Source: Stutzerimonas stutzeri
GTDB taxonomy: Bacteria; Pseudomonadota; Gammaproteobacteria; Pseudomonadales; Pseudomonadaceae
Assembly (NCBI RefSeq): GCF_038561965.1
Contig: NZ_CP139348.1
Coordinates: 2,728,001-2,792,000, forward strand
Reading direction: 5' to 3'
Length of the DNA: 64,000 nt
Positions 43,546 to 52,486 of the stretch are shown piece by piece. Numbering within the stretch: the first letter of the stretch is position 1; the number at the start of each line of letters is the position of its first letter. Made by a program: the position numbers and the translations under genes. The notes beneath the pieces are model-generated. The model saw only the letters and a program-made list of their open reading frames with translations, had not been told where the DNA came from and made no database searches.

Positions 43546-44448
43546 ATGGATATCAAGCAGCTGAAGTTTCTCGTGGCGCTGGACGAAACGCGGCATTTCG
43601 GTCAGGCCGCAGCGCGCTGTCATGTCACCCAGCCGACGCTGTCGATGCGCCTGCGCGGTCTCGAAGACGAACTCGGCCTGCAACTGGTGATCCGCACGCA
43701 GCGCTTCGAAGGCTTCACGCCCGAGGGCGAGCGCATTCTGGCCTGGGCGCGCAGCCTGCTGGCGGCGCAGGACGGCCTGCTCGCCGAAGCCGCCTCGTGC
43801 CGCGGCCAGCTGGTCGGCACCTTGCGTCTGGGCGTGGTGCCGCTGGCCGGTTTCGACCCGATGCAATTGGTGCAGGCCTTCGGCGAGCGCCACCCGAACC
43901 TGCGCTTCGAGTTGTTCGCGCTAAGCAGCGAACAGATCCTCGAACGGCTCAACCGCAATCTGCTGGATCTGGGGCTGTCCTACCTGGAACGACTGGATGA
44001 AGCGCACTTCACCAGCCTGCCACTCGGCGAAACCCGCATGGGCCTGCTGCATGACGAGCGCCATTTCCGCTTCGACGCGCCATCGCTGAGCTGGGAAGCG
44101 CTTGCCGAGTTGCCGCTCGGCCTTTTGACGGGGGGCATGCACTTTCGCCAGTCCATCGACCATGCGCTGCGGAGCCGGGGCCTGAGCCTTGCGCCCCGGC
44201 TGCAGACCGATGCGGTGCACCATTTGCTGCAGGCCGTGGCTGCCGGCCTGTGTTGCGCAATCATGCCGCTGGACAGCGGGCTCGAAGCGCTGGACGGCAG
44301 GCTGAGCCTGACGCCCATCGATAACGCCAGCACTCTCGCGCCACTGGGGCTGATCCTGCGTCGCGCATCACCCCGCTCGGCATTGGGCGAAGCCTGTTTC
44401 GACGAAGCACGCGAGCTGCTGCAACGGCAAAAACCAGCCACCGCTTGA
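43546..44448 (+). CDS. LysR-family transcriptional regulator
   Basis: A 300-residue LysR protein. The N-terminal winged helix (1-60) reads MDIKQLKFLVALDETRHFGQAAARCHVTQPTLSMRLRGLEDELG. The effector domain starts near 90 with GTLRLGVVPLAGFDP and includes LPLGLLTGGMHFRQ and VAAGLCCAIMPL. It lies 101 bases upstream of fdhD and the molybdoenzyme, same strand; the gap carries two short inverted repeats suited to a LysR site. It probably controls fdhD and its partner; the inducer is unknown. Confidence 0.9.
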   Translation: MDIKQLKFLVALDETRHFGQAAARCHVTQPTLSMRLRGLEDELGLQLVIRTQRFEGFTPEGERILAWARSLLAAQDGLLAEAASCRGQLVGTLRLGVVPLAGFDPMQLVQAFGERHPNLRFELFALSSEQILERLNRNLLDLGLSYLERLDEAHFTSLPLGETRMGLLHDERHFRFDAPSLSWEALAELPLGLLTGGMHFRQSIDHALRSRGLSLAPRLQTDAVHHLLQAVAAGLCCAIMPLDSGLEALDGRLSLTPIDNASTLAPLGLILRRASPRSALGEACFDEARELLQRQKPATA

Positions 44449-44454
44449 CGCGTG

Positions 44455-44486
44455 ATCGATACGCTCGATCAGCCTATCGAACATAG
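44455..44486 (+). promoter_or_regulatory. Two short inverted repeats, possible LysR site before fdhD
   Basis: ATCGA-N5-TCGAT (44455-44469) and CTAT-N5-ATAG (44474-44486) lie head to tail 64-95 bases before the fdhD ATG. LysR regulators usually bind such interrupted dyads. The regulator gene ends at 44448. No clear promoter boxes were picked out. Confidence 0.35.
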
Positions 44487-44549
44487 CGATTGGACGGCGC
44501 CACGCTGCGCTCCTAGGCTCCCTGCGTCGACCTGTCGCAGGCCACCGCC

Positions 44550-45353
44550 ATGCAGTACGCCACCCTTAGCGCCGCAAATGCCAACGATCCGACTGCCGGC
44601 GCGGCGCGTCTGGCCGAAGAGTGCGCCCTGGCCATCAGCTACAACGGCCTCAACCAGGCAGTGATGATGGTGACGCCGCTGGACCTGGAAGATTTCGTCA
44701 TCGGCTTCAGCCTGAGCGCTGGGCTGATCGAGTGCATCGATGAGCTTCGCGACCTGCGCCTGCATGGCAGTGGCGCTGCCCGCCACGCCGACGTTCAAGT
44801 AAGCCCGCGAGCCTTCTGGGCCATCAAGCAGCAACGTCGCCAGCTGGCCGGCCACAGTGGCTGCGGCTTATGCGGTGTGGAGGCGCTGGAACAGGCATTG
44901 CCACAACTCCAGCCACTTTCGTCAGTCGACCTACCGCCCGAAGCGCATTTCCACAACCTGCGCCAGCGCATTACCGAAGCACAGCTGTTGGCTCGCGACA
45001 GCGGCGCATTGCATGCGGCGCTGTACGTCGACGGCGATGGCGGAGTTGCGCTGTGCCGCGAGGACATCGGTCGGCATAACGCCCTGGACAAGCTGATCGG
45101 CGCGCTGCAGCGGCAACGTCGGCAGCCCAGCACAGGTTTTGTCGTGGTCACCAGCCGCTGCAGCCTGGAGCTGATTCACAAGGCCGTGCGCGCCGGCATC
45201 GGTACGCTGGTCAGCCTCTCCGCACCGACCCAGCTCACCGTCGAATGGGCGCGCCGGCACAACCTCAACCTCATTCACCTGCCCCACCACAGCACGCCAC
45301 GGGTCTACAGCCCGGCGCCAGCGCTGCCCGATCAGAACGGATGCCACCCATGA
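44550..45353 (+). CDS. fdhD: FdhD sulfurtransferase for formate dehydrogenase
   Basis: A 267-residue cytoplasmic protein that passes sulfur from IscS to the molybdenum cofactor of formate dehydrogenases. Motifs: LAEECALAISYNG, LDLEDFVIGFSLSAGLI, the redox cysteine pair in HSGCGLCGVEAL, CREDIGRHNALDKLIG and TSRCSLELIHKAVRAGIGTLVS. Length is normal. The stop overlaps the ATG of the molybdoenzyme (ATGA), which strongly suggests that enzyme is its client. Confidence 0.94.
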   Translation: MQYATLSAANANDPTAGAARLAEECALAISYNGLNQAVMMVTPLDLEDFVIGFSLSAGLIECIDELRDLRLHGSGAARHADVQVSPRAFWAIKQQRRQLAGHSGCGLCGVEALEQALPQLQPLSSVDLPPEAHFHNLRQRITEAQLLARDSGALHAALYVDGDGGVALCREDIGRHNALDKLIGALQRQRRQPSTGFVVVTSRCSLELIHKAVRAGIGTLVSLSAPTQLTVEWARRHNLNLIHLPHHSTPRVYSPAPALPDQNGCHP

Positions 45354-47698
45354 GCCGCACGTCCCGCTTCCATCCCGCCACCCGCTTCCAACCTTATGCC
45401 GGCCCAGCCGGCGGTTGGGGCGCACTGCGCAGCGTGGCCAGTGCGTGGCTTGGCAGCGGCAATGCGCTGAAGAACATCCGCGCCATGCTGCGCACCAACC
45501 AGAACGGCGGCTTCGACTGTCCCGGCTGTGCCTGGGGTGATTCGCCCGAGCCCGGCGCGGTGAAGTTCTGCGAAAACGGCGCCAAGGCGGTGAACTGGGA
45601 AGCGACGCGGCGCCGTGTGGATGCCGCCTTTTTCGCCCGTCACAGCGTCAGCCAACTGCGCGAGCAGAGCGACTACTGGCTCGAATACCAGGGCCGCCTG
45701 ACCGAACCGGTACGTTACGACGCCGACAGCGACCGCTATCTGCCCGTCAGCTGGAATGATGCCTTCGCGCTAATCGCACGCCATTTGAACCGTCTGGACA
45801 GCCCACACCAAGCAGCGTTCTACACCTCCGGCCGCGCCAGTAACGAGGCCGCTTACCTCTACCAGCTGTTCGGTCGTAGCTTCGGCACCAACAACTTCCC
45901 CGACTGTTCGAACATGTGTCACGAAGCCAGTGGCGTCGCGCTTGGCGAATCCATCGGAGTCGGTAAGGGCACCGTGACGCTGGAGGACTTCGACCACGCC
46001 GATGCGATCTTCGTCCTCGGTCAGAACCCCGGCACCAACCACCCGCGCATGCTCGAACCGCTGCGCCAGGCAGTGGAACGCGGCGCTCAGGTGGCCTGCT
46101 TCAATCCCCTGCGCGAACGTGGGCTGGAGCGCTTTCAGCACCCGCAAAAGCCCATCGAGATGCTCGCCAACCAGGATGCGCCGACCCACAGCGCCTACCT
46201 GCGGCCCAACCTCGGTGGCGATCTCGCCGTACTGCGCGGCATCGCCAAGTACCTGCTGCAGTGGGAACAGGAAGCCCAGGCCAGCGGCGCGCCAGCCGTG
46301 TTCGACCACACCTTCCTGGCTGAACACAGCCACGGTCTGGACGCCTACCTGGCTCAGGTCGAAGCCACGCCCTGGTCGCTGATCGAACAACAATCGGGGC
46401 TTGATCGGGAAGAGATTCGCCACGCCGCAGCGATCTACCGCAGCGCCGAGCGGGCCATCGTCTGCTGGGCAATGGGCATCACTCAGCATCGGCATTCGGT
46501 GGCGACCATTCAGGAAATCGCCAACTTGCTGCTGTTGCGCGGCAACATCGGCAAGCCCGGCGCTGGTGCCTGTCCGGTGCGCGGCCACAGCAACGTGCAG
46601 GGCGACCGCACCATGGGCATCAACGAGCGCCCCCCGATCGCGCTGCTCGATGCCCTGCAACGCCAGTTCGACCTGACGATGCCACGTCAACCCGGCTACA
46701 ACACGGTCGAGTGCATCCAGGCCATGCTCGCCGGGCAGGTCAAGGTGTTCATCGGTTTGGGTGGCAACTTCGCCCAGGCGACGCCGGACAGCCCGCGGAC
46801 CCAACAGGCGTTGCGCAACTGCGAGCTGACCGTGCAGATCAGCACCAAGCTCAACCGTAGCCACCTGACCATGGGCCGCGACGCGCTGATCCTGCCGTGC
46901 CTTGGCCGCACCGATATCGACCGCCAGGCCTGCGGCCCACAGGCCGTCACGGTGGAAGACTCGTTCAGCATGATCCATGCATCGCGAGGCCAGCTCGAAC
47001 CCTCTTCGTCGCAGATGCGTTCGGAGCCGGCGATCGTAGCCGGCATCGCCGCAGCGACCCTAGATAAGCGTCCGGTAGATTGGCTCTGGCTGGTGGAAGA
47101 TTACGCGCGTATCCGTGAGCTGATTGCGGCAACCATCCCCGGTTTCGCCGGTTTCGATCACCGTCTGCACCGCCCCGGAGGGTTCTACCTTGGCAACGCC
47201 GCCGCGCGACGGGAATGGAACACCGCCAGCGGTCGCGCCGAATTCAAGGCACAACCGCTGCCGGACGATCTGGTACCCGAACAGGCGCGCCAGCCGGGCA
47301 CCAGCGTCGACCTGATCCTGCAGACGTTGCGCTCTCACGATCAGTACAACACCACGCTCTACGGTCTGGATGATCGCTATCGCGGGGTGAAAGGCATGCG
47401 CAATGTGGTGTTCGTCAATCCTGCAGACATCCAGCGCCTGGGCTTGGAAGCCGGCCAGCAGGTCGATCTGGTTTCGCTGTGGGATGACGGCATCGAACGC
47501 CGCGTGCGCGGTTTTACCCTGCTCGCCTACGACACCCCGCTCGGCCAGGCAGCGGCCTACTATCCGGAAACCAACCCGCTGGTGCCGCTGGAAAGCTTCG
47601 GCGACCGCAGCCACACGCCAACGTCGAAGTTCATCGCGATTCGCGTGCTGCCAAACACGCGGGAGAAAACGCAGCGGCTGATCGCCAGCGGGCAATGA
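45350..47698 (+). CDS. Molybdopterin oxidoreductase, YdeP/FdhF-like
   Basis: A 782-residue cytoplasmic bis-molybdopterin enzyme (no signal peptide). An N-terminal FDCPGCAWGDSPEP and CENGAKAVNWE mark the YdeP branch. The catalytic segment is NNFPDCSNMCHEASGVALGESIGVG, where Cys takes the place of the selenocysteine of E. coli FdhF. Cofactor segments include FVLGQNPGTNHPRM, LLLRGNIGKPGAGACPVRGHSNVQGDRTMGI, and the C-terminal domain begins near LQTLRSHDQYNTTLYG. Annotated in many genomes as formate dehydrogenase alpha; real substrate is unproven. ATG at 45350 overlaps fdhD. No electron-transfer subunit gene is adjacent. Confidence 0.87.
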   Translation: MSRTSRFHPATRFQPYAGPAGGWGALRSVASAWLGSGNALKNIRAMLRTNQNGGFDCPGCAWGDSPEPGAVKFCENGAKAVNWEATRRRVDAAFFARHSVSQLREQSDYWLEYQGRLTEPVRYDADSDRYLPVSWNDAFALIARHLNRLDSPHQAAFYTSGRASNEAAYLYQLFGRSFGTNNFPDCSNMCHEASGVALGESIGVGKGTVTLEDFDHADAIFVLGQNPGTNHPRMLEPLRQAVERGAQVACFNPLRERGLERFQHPQKPIEMLANQDAPTHSAYLRPNLGGDLAVLRGIAKYLLQWEQEAQASGAPAVFDHTFLAEHSHGLDAYLAQVEATPWSLIEQQSGLDREEIRHAAAIYRSAERAIVCWAMGITQHRHSVATIQEIANLLLLRGNIGKPGAGACPVRGHSNVQGDRTMGINERPPIALLDALQRQFDLTMPRQPGYNTVECIQAMLAGQVKVFIGLGGNFAQATPDSPRTQQALRNCELTVQISTKLNRSHLTMGRDALILPCLGRTDIDRQACGPQAVTVEDSFSMIHASRGQLEPSSSQMRSEPAIVAGIAAATLDKRPVDWLWLVEDYARIRELIAATIPGFAGFDHRLHRPGGFYLGNAAARREWNTASGRAEFKAQPLPDDLVPEQARQPGTSVDLILQTLRSHDQYNTTLYGLDDRYRGVKGMRNVVFVNPADIQRLGLEAGQQVDLVSLWDDGIERRVRGFTLLAYDTPLGQAAAYYPETNPLVPLESFGDRSHTPTSKFIAIRVLPNTREKTQRLIASGQ

Positions 47699-47701
47699 CG
47701 A

Positions 47702-48109
47702 TCATTCGAAGCGGCTGGCGTCGTCCCGATCGTGCAGGTAGCGCCGGCTGAACGGAAACGGTGGTAACCAGCCCTCGCGACGCACGGTCCAGCACTCGTA
47801 GGTCGGCGTCAGCTGATCAGGCGCGTCCAACGAACCCAGGTTGACTTCGATCTCATCGCCACTGCGGGCAAAAATCGACGAGCCACAACGGGGGCAGAAA
47901 TGCCGCCCGGCATATTCGGCCGTCTCGCCCTCGACGGTTACTGCCTCCTGCGCAAACACCGCCGCGGCGTAGAACAACGCGCCGTGATGCTTGCGGCAGT
48001 CCATGCAGTGACAGAGCCCGACTCGATAAGGCTGCCCTGACGCCACGATCCGCACGTTGCCGCACAGGCACCCTCCGCTGAATTGCTCAGCTGGTTCGAG
48101 GGTGGTCAT
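47702..48109 (-). CDS. GFA / CENP-V family zinc protein
   Basis: A 135-residue protein of the glutathione-dependent-formaldehyde-activating (GFA) fold. Zinc-binding cysteines are in FSGGCLCGNVR, LCHCMDCRKHHGA and FCPRCGSSIFAR. The family name reflects an early claim for formaldehyde-glutathione conjugation; most members are uncharacterised. It lies on the opposite strand 3 bases from the formate-dehydrogenase-like gene, and its start overlaps the ktrA stop by 4 bases, so it is likely expressed with ktrBA. Function in this place is unknown. Confidence 0.88.
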   Translation of the reverse strand: MTTLEPAEQFSGGCLCGNVRIVASGQPYRVGLCHCMDCRKHHGALFYAAAVFAQEAVTVEGETAEYAGRHFCPRCGSSIFARSGDEIEVNLGSLDAPDQLTPTYECWTVRREGWLPPFPFSRRYLHDRDDASRFE

Positions 48110-48801
48110 CGGCCGTGGCCGGCGAAACGCTGGATGTCGTGCGTCGGTCCGGAAACGATCAGCAGATCGCCTGCGAGCACTTGGGTGCTGGGCGTCGCAT
48201 GTTGAAACTCTTCGTTGGCGCGCTTCAGACCGACCACGGTCACGCCAAACTTTTCGCGAACGCCGGCAGCTGCGAGGGTGCTGTTGTGAATCCGCTCGGG
48301 GGCACGGATCTTGGCGATGGCGAAGCCGTCATCGAACTCGATGAAATCCATCATTCGCCCGGTGATCAGGTGGGCAACCCGCTCGCCCATGTCCGCCTCA
48401 GGATAAACCACGTGGTGCGCCCCGATCCGCGTCGCGATCTGTCCGTGCTCGGCGGTCAGCGCCTTGACCCAGATGTCTTTGATGCCCAGTTCGGTCAACG
48501 CCATGATAGTCATCAGGCTTGCCGCCAGGTCGGTACCGATGCCGACGATGGCGTGGGGAAAGTCGGCGACGCCGAGCTGCCGCAACGCCATGACATTGGT
48601 GGAGTCGGCCTGCACCGCGTGGGTCAGTAGATCGGCCCAGGCATGCACCGGCTCCGGAGCCTGATCAATGCCCATCACGTCATGCCCCAGGCGAATCAGC
48701 GAACGCGCCACGGAGCTGCCAAACCGCCCCAGCCCGATGACCACCACGCTATCGCCTTTAGAGAACGAAAACTGTTCTGAAAACAACAATTTAGCCAACA
48801 A
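48106..48801 (-). CDS. ktrA: Potassium uptake regulatory subunit KtrA (RCK)
   Basis: A 231-residue cytoplasmic RCK protein that gates KtrB in response to nucleotides. The RCK-N Rossmann motif VVVIGLGRFGSSVARSL starts near residue 19 and is followed by GIDQAPE, QADSTN and AIVGIGTDLAASL. RCK-C begins near residue 145. The start is TTG at 48801 with GGAGG 9 bases before, inside the end of ktrB. Another TTG follows directly, so the first residues are uncertain. Confidence 0.88.
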   Translation of the reverse strand: MLAKLLFSEQFSFSKGDSVVVIGLGRFGSSVARSLIRLGHDVMGIDQAPEPVHAWADLLTHAVQADSTNVMALRQLGVADFPHAIVGIGTDLAASLMTIMALTELGIKDIWVKALTAEHGQIATRIGAHHVVYPEADMGERVAHLITGRMMDFIEFDDGFAIAKIRAPERIHNSTLAAAGVREKFGVTVVGLKRANEEFQHATPSTQVLAGDLLIVSGPTHDIQRFAGHGR

Positions 48802-50119
48802 TTGGGTGTTCCTCCGGATAGCGGTATGGCATTCGATGCTCGCCTAGTGCAAGCGAAGCGGCCAGGGTGATGGTGCCTACCCGGCCGACATACATCAGCA
48901 GCGTCAGCATGAGCTGACTGGTCTCCGGCAGGTCCGCGGTAATACCGGTGGACAGGCCGACGGTGCCAAACGCGGATATGACCTCGAAGATGACCTGATC
49001 GGTAGGGATATCGGTGTCGCGCAGGATGACCAGCGTACCCAGCACCACCAGGGCGCTGCCCAGCACCAACACGGTGATTGCCTGGCGCTGCACCGAGCTG
49101 CCGACCCGGCGGCCGAAGGCTTCGACGTCCGGCCTGCCACGAATCTCGGCGATCACCATCAGCGCCAAGATGGCCACTGTCCCGACCTTGACCCCGCCCG
49201 CGGTCCCGGCACTGCCGCCGCCGATGAACATCAGAAAATAGTGCAGCGCCCAGCTCTCGTGGGTCAGCGCGCCGATGTCGATGGCATTGAAGCCGGCTGT
49301 ACGCGCCGAAACGGAAATGAAGGCCGCCGAGAGCATCTTGTCCGCCCATGCCATCGGGCCGAGCGTGCCCGGGTTGGACCACTCGAACAGCAGCACAACC
49401 AAGAAGCCGCCGGCCAGCAGTACCCCAGTCCCGGACAGCGTGAGCTTGGTGTGCAGCGACCAATGCCGCGGATCGGCCCACTTGCTGCGCAGGTCGTAAA
49501 GCACCGGGAAGCCGATCCCGCCGATCACGATGGCGCTCATGACTGGCGTCAGGATCAGCGCATCGGTGGCATAGCGGACGAGACCGTCATCGTGAATCGA
49601 GAACCCCGCGTTGTTGAACGCCGAGACCGCATGGAACAGTCCGCTCCAGGCTGCTTCGTCCCAGGCGAGGCCGTGCGCCAGATGCAAGCGCAGGGTGAGC
49701 AGCGCCATCACCACCAGTTCCATCACCAGCGTCACCACCAGCACCAGTTTCGCCACGCTGGTGATGTCACCCAGCCCCAGCACGTGGGATTCGGCCTGAA
49801 CGATGAGCTTGGAACGCAGGTGAAACGATCGGTTGACCAGCAAACCGAGCAGCGTAGCCAGCGTCATCATGCCGAAGCCGCCGAGCTGAAACAGCACCAT
49901 GATCACCACCTGGCCGAAGGTCGACCAATAGGTACCGGTGTCGACAACCACCAACCCGGTAACGCTGACCGCTGACACGGCGGTGAAGAAGGCGGTGATC
50001 CACGGCGCCGACTCGCCCTGGGCATGAGCCGCGGGCAATGAGAGCAACGCTGTGCCGCAAAGAATGGCGAAGAGAAAAACAAGCGCGACGACTCTGCCGG
50101 GGTACAGCAGTGATTTCAT
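48791..50119 (-). CDS. ktrB: Potassium uptake transporter KtrB/TrkH family
   Basis: A 442-residue inner-membrane cation channel-like transporter with four pore repeats whose selectivity glycines are in AVSVTGLVVVDT, AFNNAGFSIHDD, SARTAGFNAID and FGTVGLSTGIT. An intramembrane gate-like stretch GGGSAGTAGGVKVGT is near residue 310. Pairs with KtrA, which overlaps it by 11 bases. ATG at 50119 is preferred; GTG at 50128 is also possible. Imports potassium coupled to sodium, important in osmotic stress (family knowledge). Together with kdp at the window end, two potassium systems are present. Confidence 0.9.
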   Translation of the reverse strand: MKSLLYPGRVVALVFLFAILCGTALLSLPAAHAQGESAPWITAFFTAVSAVSVTGLVVVDTGTYWSTFGQVVIMVLFQLGGFGMMTLATLLGLLVNRSFHLRSKLIVQAESHVLGLGDITSVAKLVLVVTLVMELVVMALLTLRLHLAHGLAWDEAAWSGLFHAVSAFNNAGFSIHDDGLVRYATDALILTPVMSAIVIGGIGFPVLYDLRSKWADPRHWSLHTKLTLSGTGVLLAGGFLVVLLFEWSNPGTLGPMAWADKMLSAAFISVSARTAGFNAIDIGALTHESWALHYFLMFIGGGSAGTAGGVKVGTVAILALMVIAEIRGRPDVEAFGRRVGSSVQRQAITVLVLGSALVVLGTLVILRDTDIPTDQVIFEVISAFGTVGLSTGITADLPETSQLMLTLLMYVGRVGTITLAASLALGEHRMPYRYPEEHPIVG

Positions 50120-50128
50120 TCGACCCAC

Positions 50129-50681
50129 ATTGACGGATCCGAAGAGTGAGAACCGCCGGAATCGGCGGCCCTGAAAGCAGAGCGAAAGGCTAGGCGCATT
50201 ACGTCAACTCTTCAACTGGATGACCGAAATAGAGCGCCCGAAGGCTGACCTTAGGCTTTCATCCGCTCCAGCACCAGACAGCGAAGTCGTCTATCCGCAA
50301 ATAGCTTGGTCAACGCCGGCATGCCGGTCCGCACTTGCACCCGCGCGGCCAGAACGTGCCCCAGCCAATAAATAAACCTGTGGGACGCAACGCATCCCTC
50401 AGCTTCGCAACCGGGAAGAATCGATCGGATCGATCGGCCAAGTGCCACGCGCAACGCGCCTGAACTTTCACAAAACGAGACTGTCAGTCAGCTGATGCAC
50501 CCTACGGAGCGCCATTGTTTTCGTGCCGTTTGCACGCTGGGGTTCCAGTTGCGACTACCGGGTTCGCCCGCTGCTCTACCCGTATCCGCCGTCGGTTATT
50601 TGCCACGTGCCACCTACCGGATACAGCGACCCACTGCCCTCACCCATGGGCTTATTCTTCTTCCAATAACGCGAACTTTTC
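50129..50681. other. Intergenic stretch without a supported gene
   Basis: About 550 bases between the ktrB start and the SH3-domain gene. A 67-codon frame on the minus strand (50251-50454) has no recognisable domain or ribosome site. A tandem run of GATCGATCGGATCGATCGG-like sequence lies around 50420-50438. It presumably carries the ktrB promoter and the promoter of the SH3 gene, but I cannot point to convincing boxes. Confidence 0.5.
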
Positions 50682-51356
50682 ATGTCCATATCTCTTCATC
50701 TTTCTGCCCTGCTCTCCCGCCTCACTCGTTCCAAGTCGCGCCAGTTCATCGGCGCCGGTCTGTTTGGCGCTCTTCTTCTGGCTGGGCCCGTGAATGCTCA
50801 AGAAGCCTCCGCCAACGCGCGCTGGGTCAGCGACAGCCTGAATACCTTCGTACGCAGCGGTCCTACCGATGGCTACCGCATCGTTGGCACATTGACCTCG
50901 GGCCAGAAGGTCGAACTCATCAGCACCCAGGGCGATTACAGCCAGGTGCGCTCGGAGTCCGGCAGCAATGTCTGGATTCCCAGTAAGGAACTGCAGGAAG
51001 TGCCCGGCCAGGCCGAACGGCTGCCTCAACTCGAACAGCAAGTTGCCGAGCTGAGCGAGGAACTCAAGACCATCGACCAAAGCTGGCAGGTGCGCGTGCA
51101 GGGCATGCAGGAAACCCTGGATTCGCGCAAAGCACTGATCGACGAACTGGACGCCCGCCGCGTAGCGCTCGAAACAGAACTCACCGAAGCTCGATCGGAA
51201 CTGCGCTCCACCCAGGCGCGACTGGGCGACGAGAACAAGCAGGTGCTCATGCAGTACATGGTCTACGGCGGCAGCATCGCCGGTGCCGGGCTACTGGTCG
51301 GCCTGATCCTGCCGACGCTGACCCGCGGTCGCAAACGTAATGATCGCTGGTTCTGA
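50682..51356 (+). CDS. TIGR04211-type SH3-domain protein with C-terminal anchor
   Basis: A 224-residue envelope protein. Signal sequence FIGAGLFGALLLAGPVNAQEA (residues about 22-42), then a bacterial SH3 domain (about 46-108: RWVSDSLNTFVRSGPTDGYRIVGTL, WIPSKELQ). A coiled coil (about 112-185) and a C-terminal membrane segment follow (VYGGSIAGAGLLVGLILPTL) with a basic cytoplasmic tail RGRKRNDRWF. The architecture equals YgiM-like proteins. Function is unknown; a periplasmic peptidoglycan-related role is likely. No strong ribosome site is seen before the ATG. Confidence 0.85.
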   Translation: MSISLHLSALLSRLTRSKSRQFIGAGLFGALLLAGPVNAQEASANARWVSDSLNTFVRSGPTDGYRIVGTLTSGQKVELISTQGDYSQVRSESGSNVWIPSKELQEVPGQAERLPQLEQQVAELSEELKTIDQSWQVRVQGMQETLDSRKALIDELDARRVALETELTEARSELRSTQARLGDENKQVLMQYMVYGGSIAGAGLLVGLILPTLTRGRKRNDRWF

Positions 51357-51361
51357 ATGGG

Positions 51362-51673
51362 TCAGCGCAGATACGCAGCCAACAGGTAGTAGACGGCAGC
51401 CGCGCACAGCGTGCTGCCCATAAGGCCGACGCGCCCATGTGCGGCCAGCGCCGCAACGATCAGTAGCGCCAGTCCGCCAGTCACGGGCGCGTTTCCGATC
51501 TCGCTGTATAGAACGTAAACCGCGAGGTTGACGAAAACGGCCATGGGCATGACCTGGCCAACCAAGTGGAGACTGCGTGCGCTCAGCCGAAGGCTGACGA
51601 ATACCGGCGCAATACGCACCAGTACGCTGGTCGCGCATAGCGCACCAATAGTTATAAGCGCTGATTCATTCAT
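51362..51673 (-). CDS. azlD: AzlD-family branched-chain amino acid export subunit
   Basis: A 103-residue inner-membrane protein with about four hydrophobic segments, typical for AzlD: ALITIGALCATSVLVRIAPVF, LVGQVMPMAVFVNLAVYVLY, TGGLALLIVAALAAHG and a final LCAAAVYYLLAAYL. Works with AzlC as a two-component exporter of branched-chain or related amino acids (YgaZH type). ATG at 51673 overlaps the azlC stop by 4 bases. The final codons lie 5 bases from the convergent SH3 gene. Confidence 0.85.
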   Translation of the reverse strand: MNESALITIGALCATSVLVRIAPVFVSLRLSARSLHLVGQVMPMAVFVNLAVYVLYSEIGNAPVTGGLALLIVAALAAHGRVGLMGSTLCAAAVYYLLAAYLR

Positions 51674-52332
51674 GGGCGCACCCTGCCGAGCAGCCACGTC
51701 GCCATCAGCACACCGGGCGCCCAGAAGTACACCGGACCAAGCAGCAGGATCAACCCGCTCACCCCAGCGGCGCAGAGCGCAACCGCTGCTATCGCGATAA
51801 GCCTCGCGCGATTCAGCAACCCGATCCTCGTCCTCAGCTGTGATACCGCGAGGTAAAGCAGCACGGCACTTGCCGGAAAGCCGAGATTAATGTCAGCGCT
51901 GAGCCAGTTTTCGGGCAGCGCCCCGCCGAGCAATGCACCAAGCGCGCCCGCCAGTACCCACGCGAAAAAAACGACCAGACGGATCTGCAGCACCGCAGCG
52001 GGCGGCTCGTCGTCGCGCTCGCTGGCATAGGCTTCGTCCCCGAGCATATGCGCACAGAAGGCCCGCTTGAATGCGGGGCGCGGGAGACGTTCGATGGTGG
52101 TCAACGCCATGGGCAGATAGCGACTGTTGATCGAAGCCGTCACCAGCACCAGGGTCAGAAAACCCGCCCCGCTTTCGCTAAGCGGCAACGCTGCGAACTG
52201 GCCACTGCCCGTAAAGCCGAGCAGGCCGACGAAAAGCACTTCCAGCATTGACCAATCGGAACGCGAGGCCAGCACACCGAACAGCATGCTGACCGGCATG
52301 ACCGACAGCGCAGCGGGCAGTGCTCGCTTCAT
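51670..52332 (-). CDS. azlC: AzlC-family branched-chain amino acid export subunit
   Basis: A 220-residue inner-membrane protein of the AzlC/YgaZ family: ALPAALSVMPVSMLFGVLA, LLGFTGSGQFAALPL, TASINSRYLPMALTTIERLP, FCAHMLGDEAYA, and a further pair of hydrophobic segments. ATG at 52332 starts the conserved part; the frame is open to 52464 but the extra 44 residues are polar and not family-like. Lies 154 bases downstream of the AraC gene on the same strand, which may regulate it. Confidence 0.86.
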   Translation of the reverse strand: MKRALPAALSVMPVSMLFGVLASRSDWSMLEVLFVGLLGFTGSGQFAALPLSESGAGFLTLVLVTASINSRYLPMALTTIERLPRPAFKRAFCAHMLGDEAYASERDDEPPAAVLQIRLVVFFAWVLAGALGALLGGALPENWLSADINLGFPASAVLLYLAVSQLRTRIGLLNRARLIAIAAVALCAAGVSGLILLLGPVYFWAPGVLMATWLLGRVRP

Positions 52333-52486
52333 CGCCGACTCTGCTGCTGCGTGCCGGCATCGAGGCCGTTCAAAATCATCTAACGCGTCTGTCACCTGTA
52401 TCCCCTGCCTTGCCAGTGCGTATTTCACCCAGTCTCGGCGGCGGCTGACAAAAGCGTCTTGCACGATCGTGCAACGGGCCTACGGC

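Noticed and set aside
50418..50440. GATCGATCGGATCGATCGG tandem palindrome as an operator
   Set aside because: Short low-complexity palindrome with no promoter or regulator link, so not reported as a site.
50251..50454. 67-codon frame on the minus strand upstream of ktrB
   Set aside because: No recognised domain, no ribosome site and no conserved neighbour link. It may be a gene remnant, but I cannot support it.
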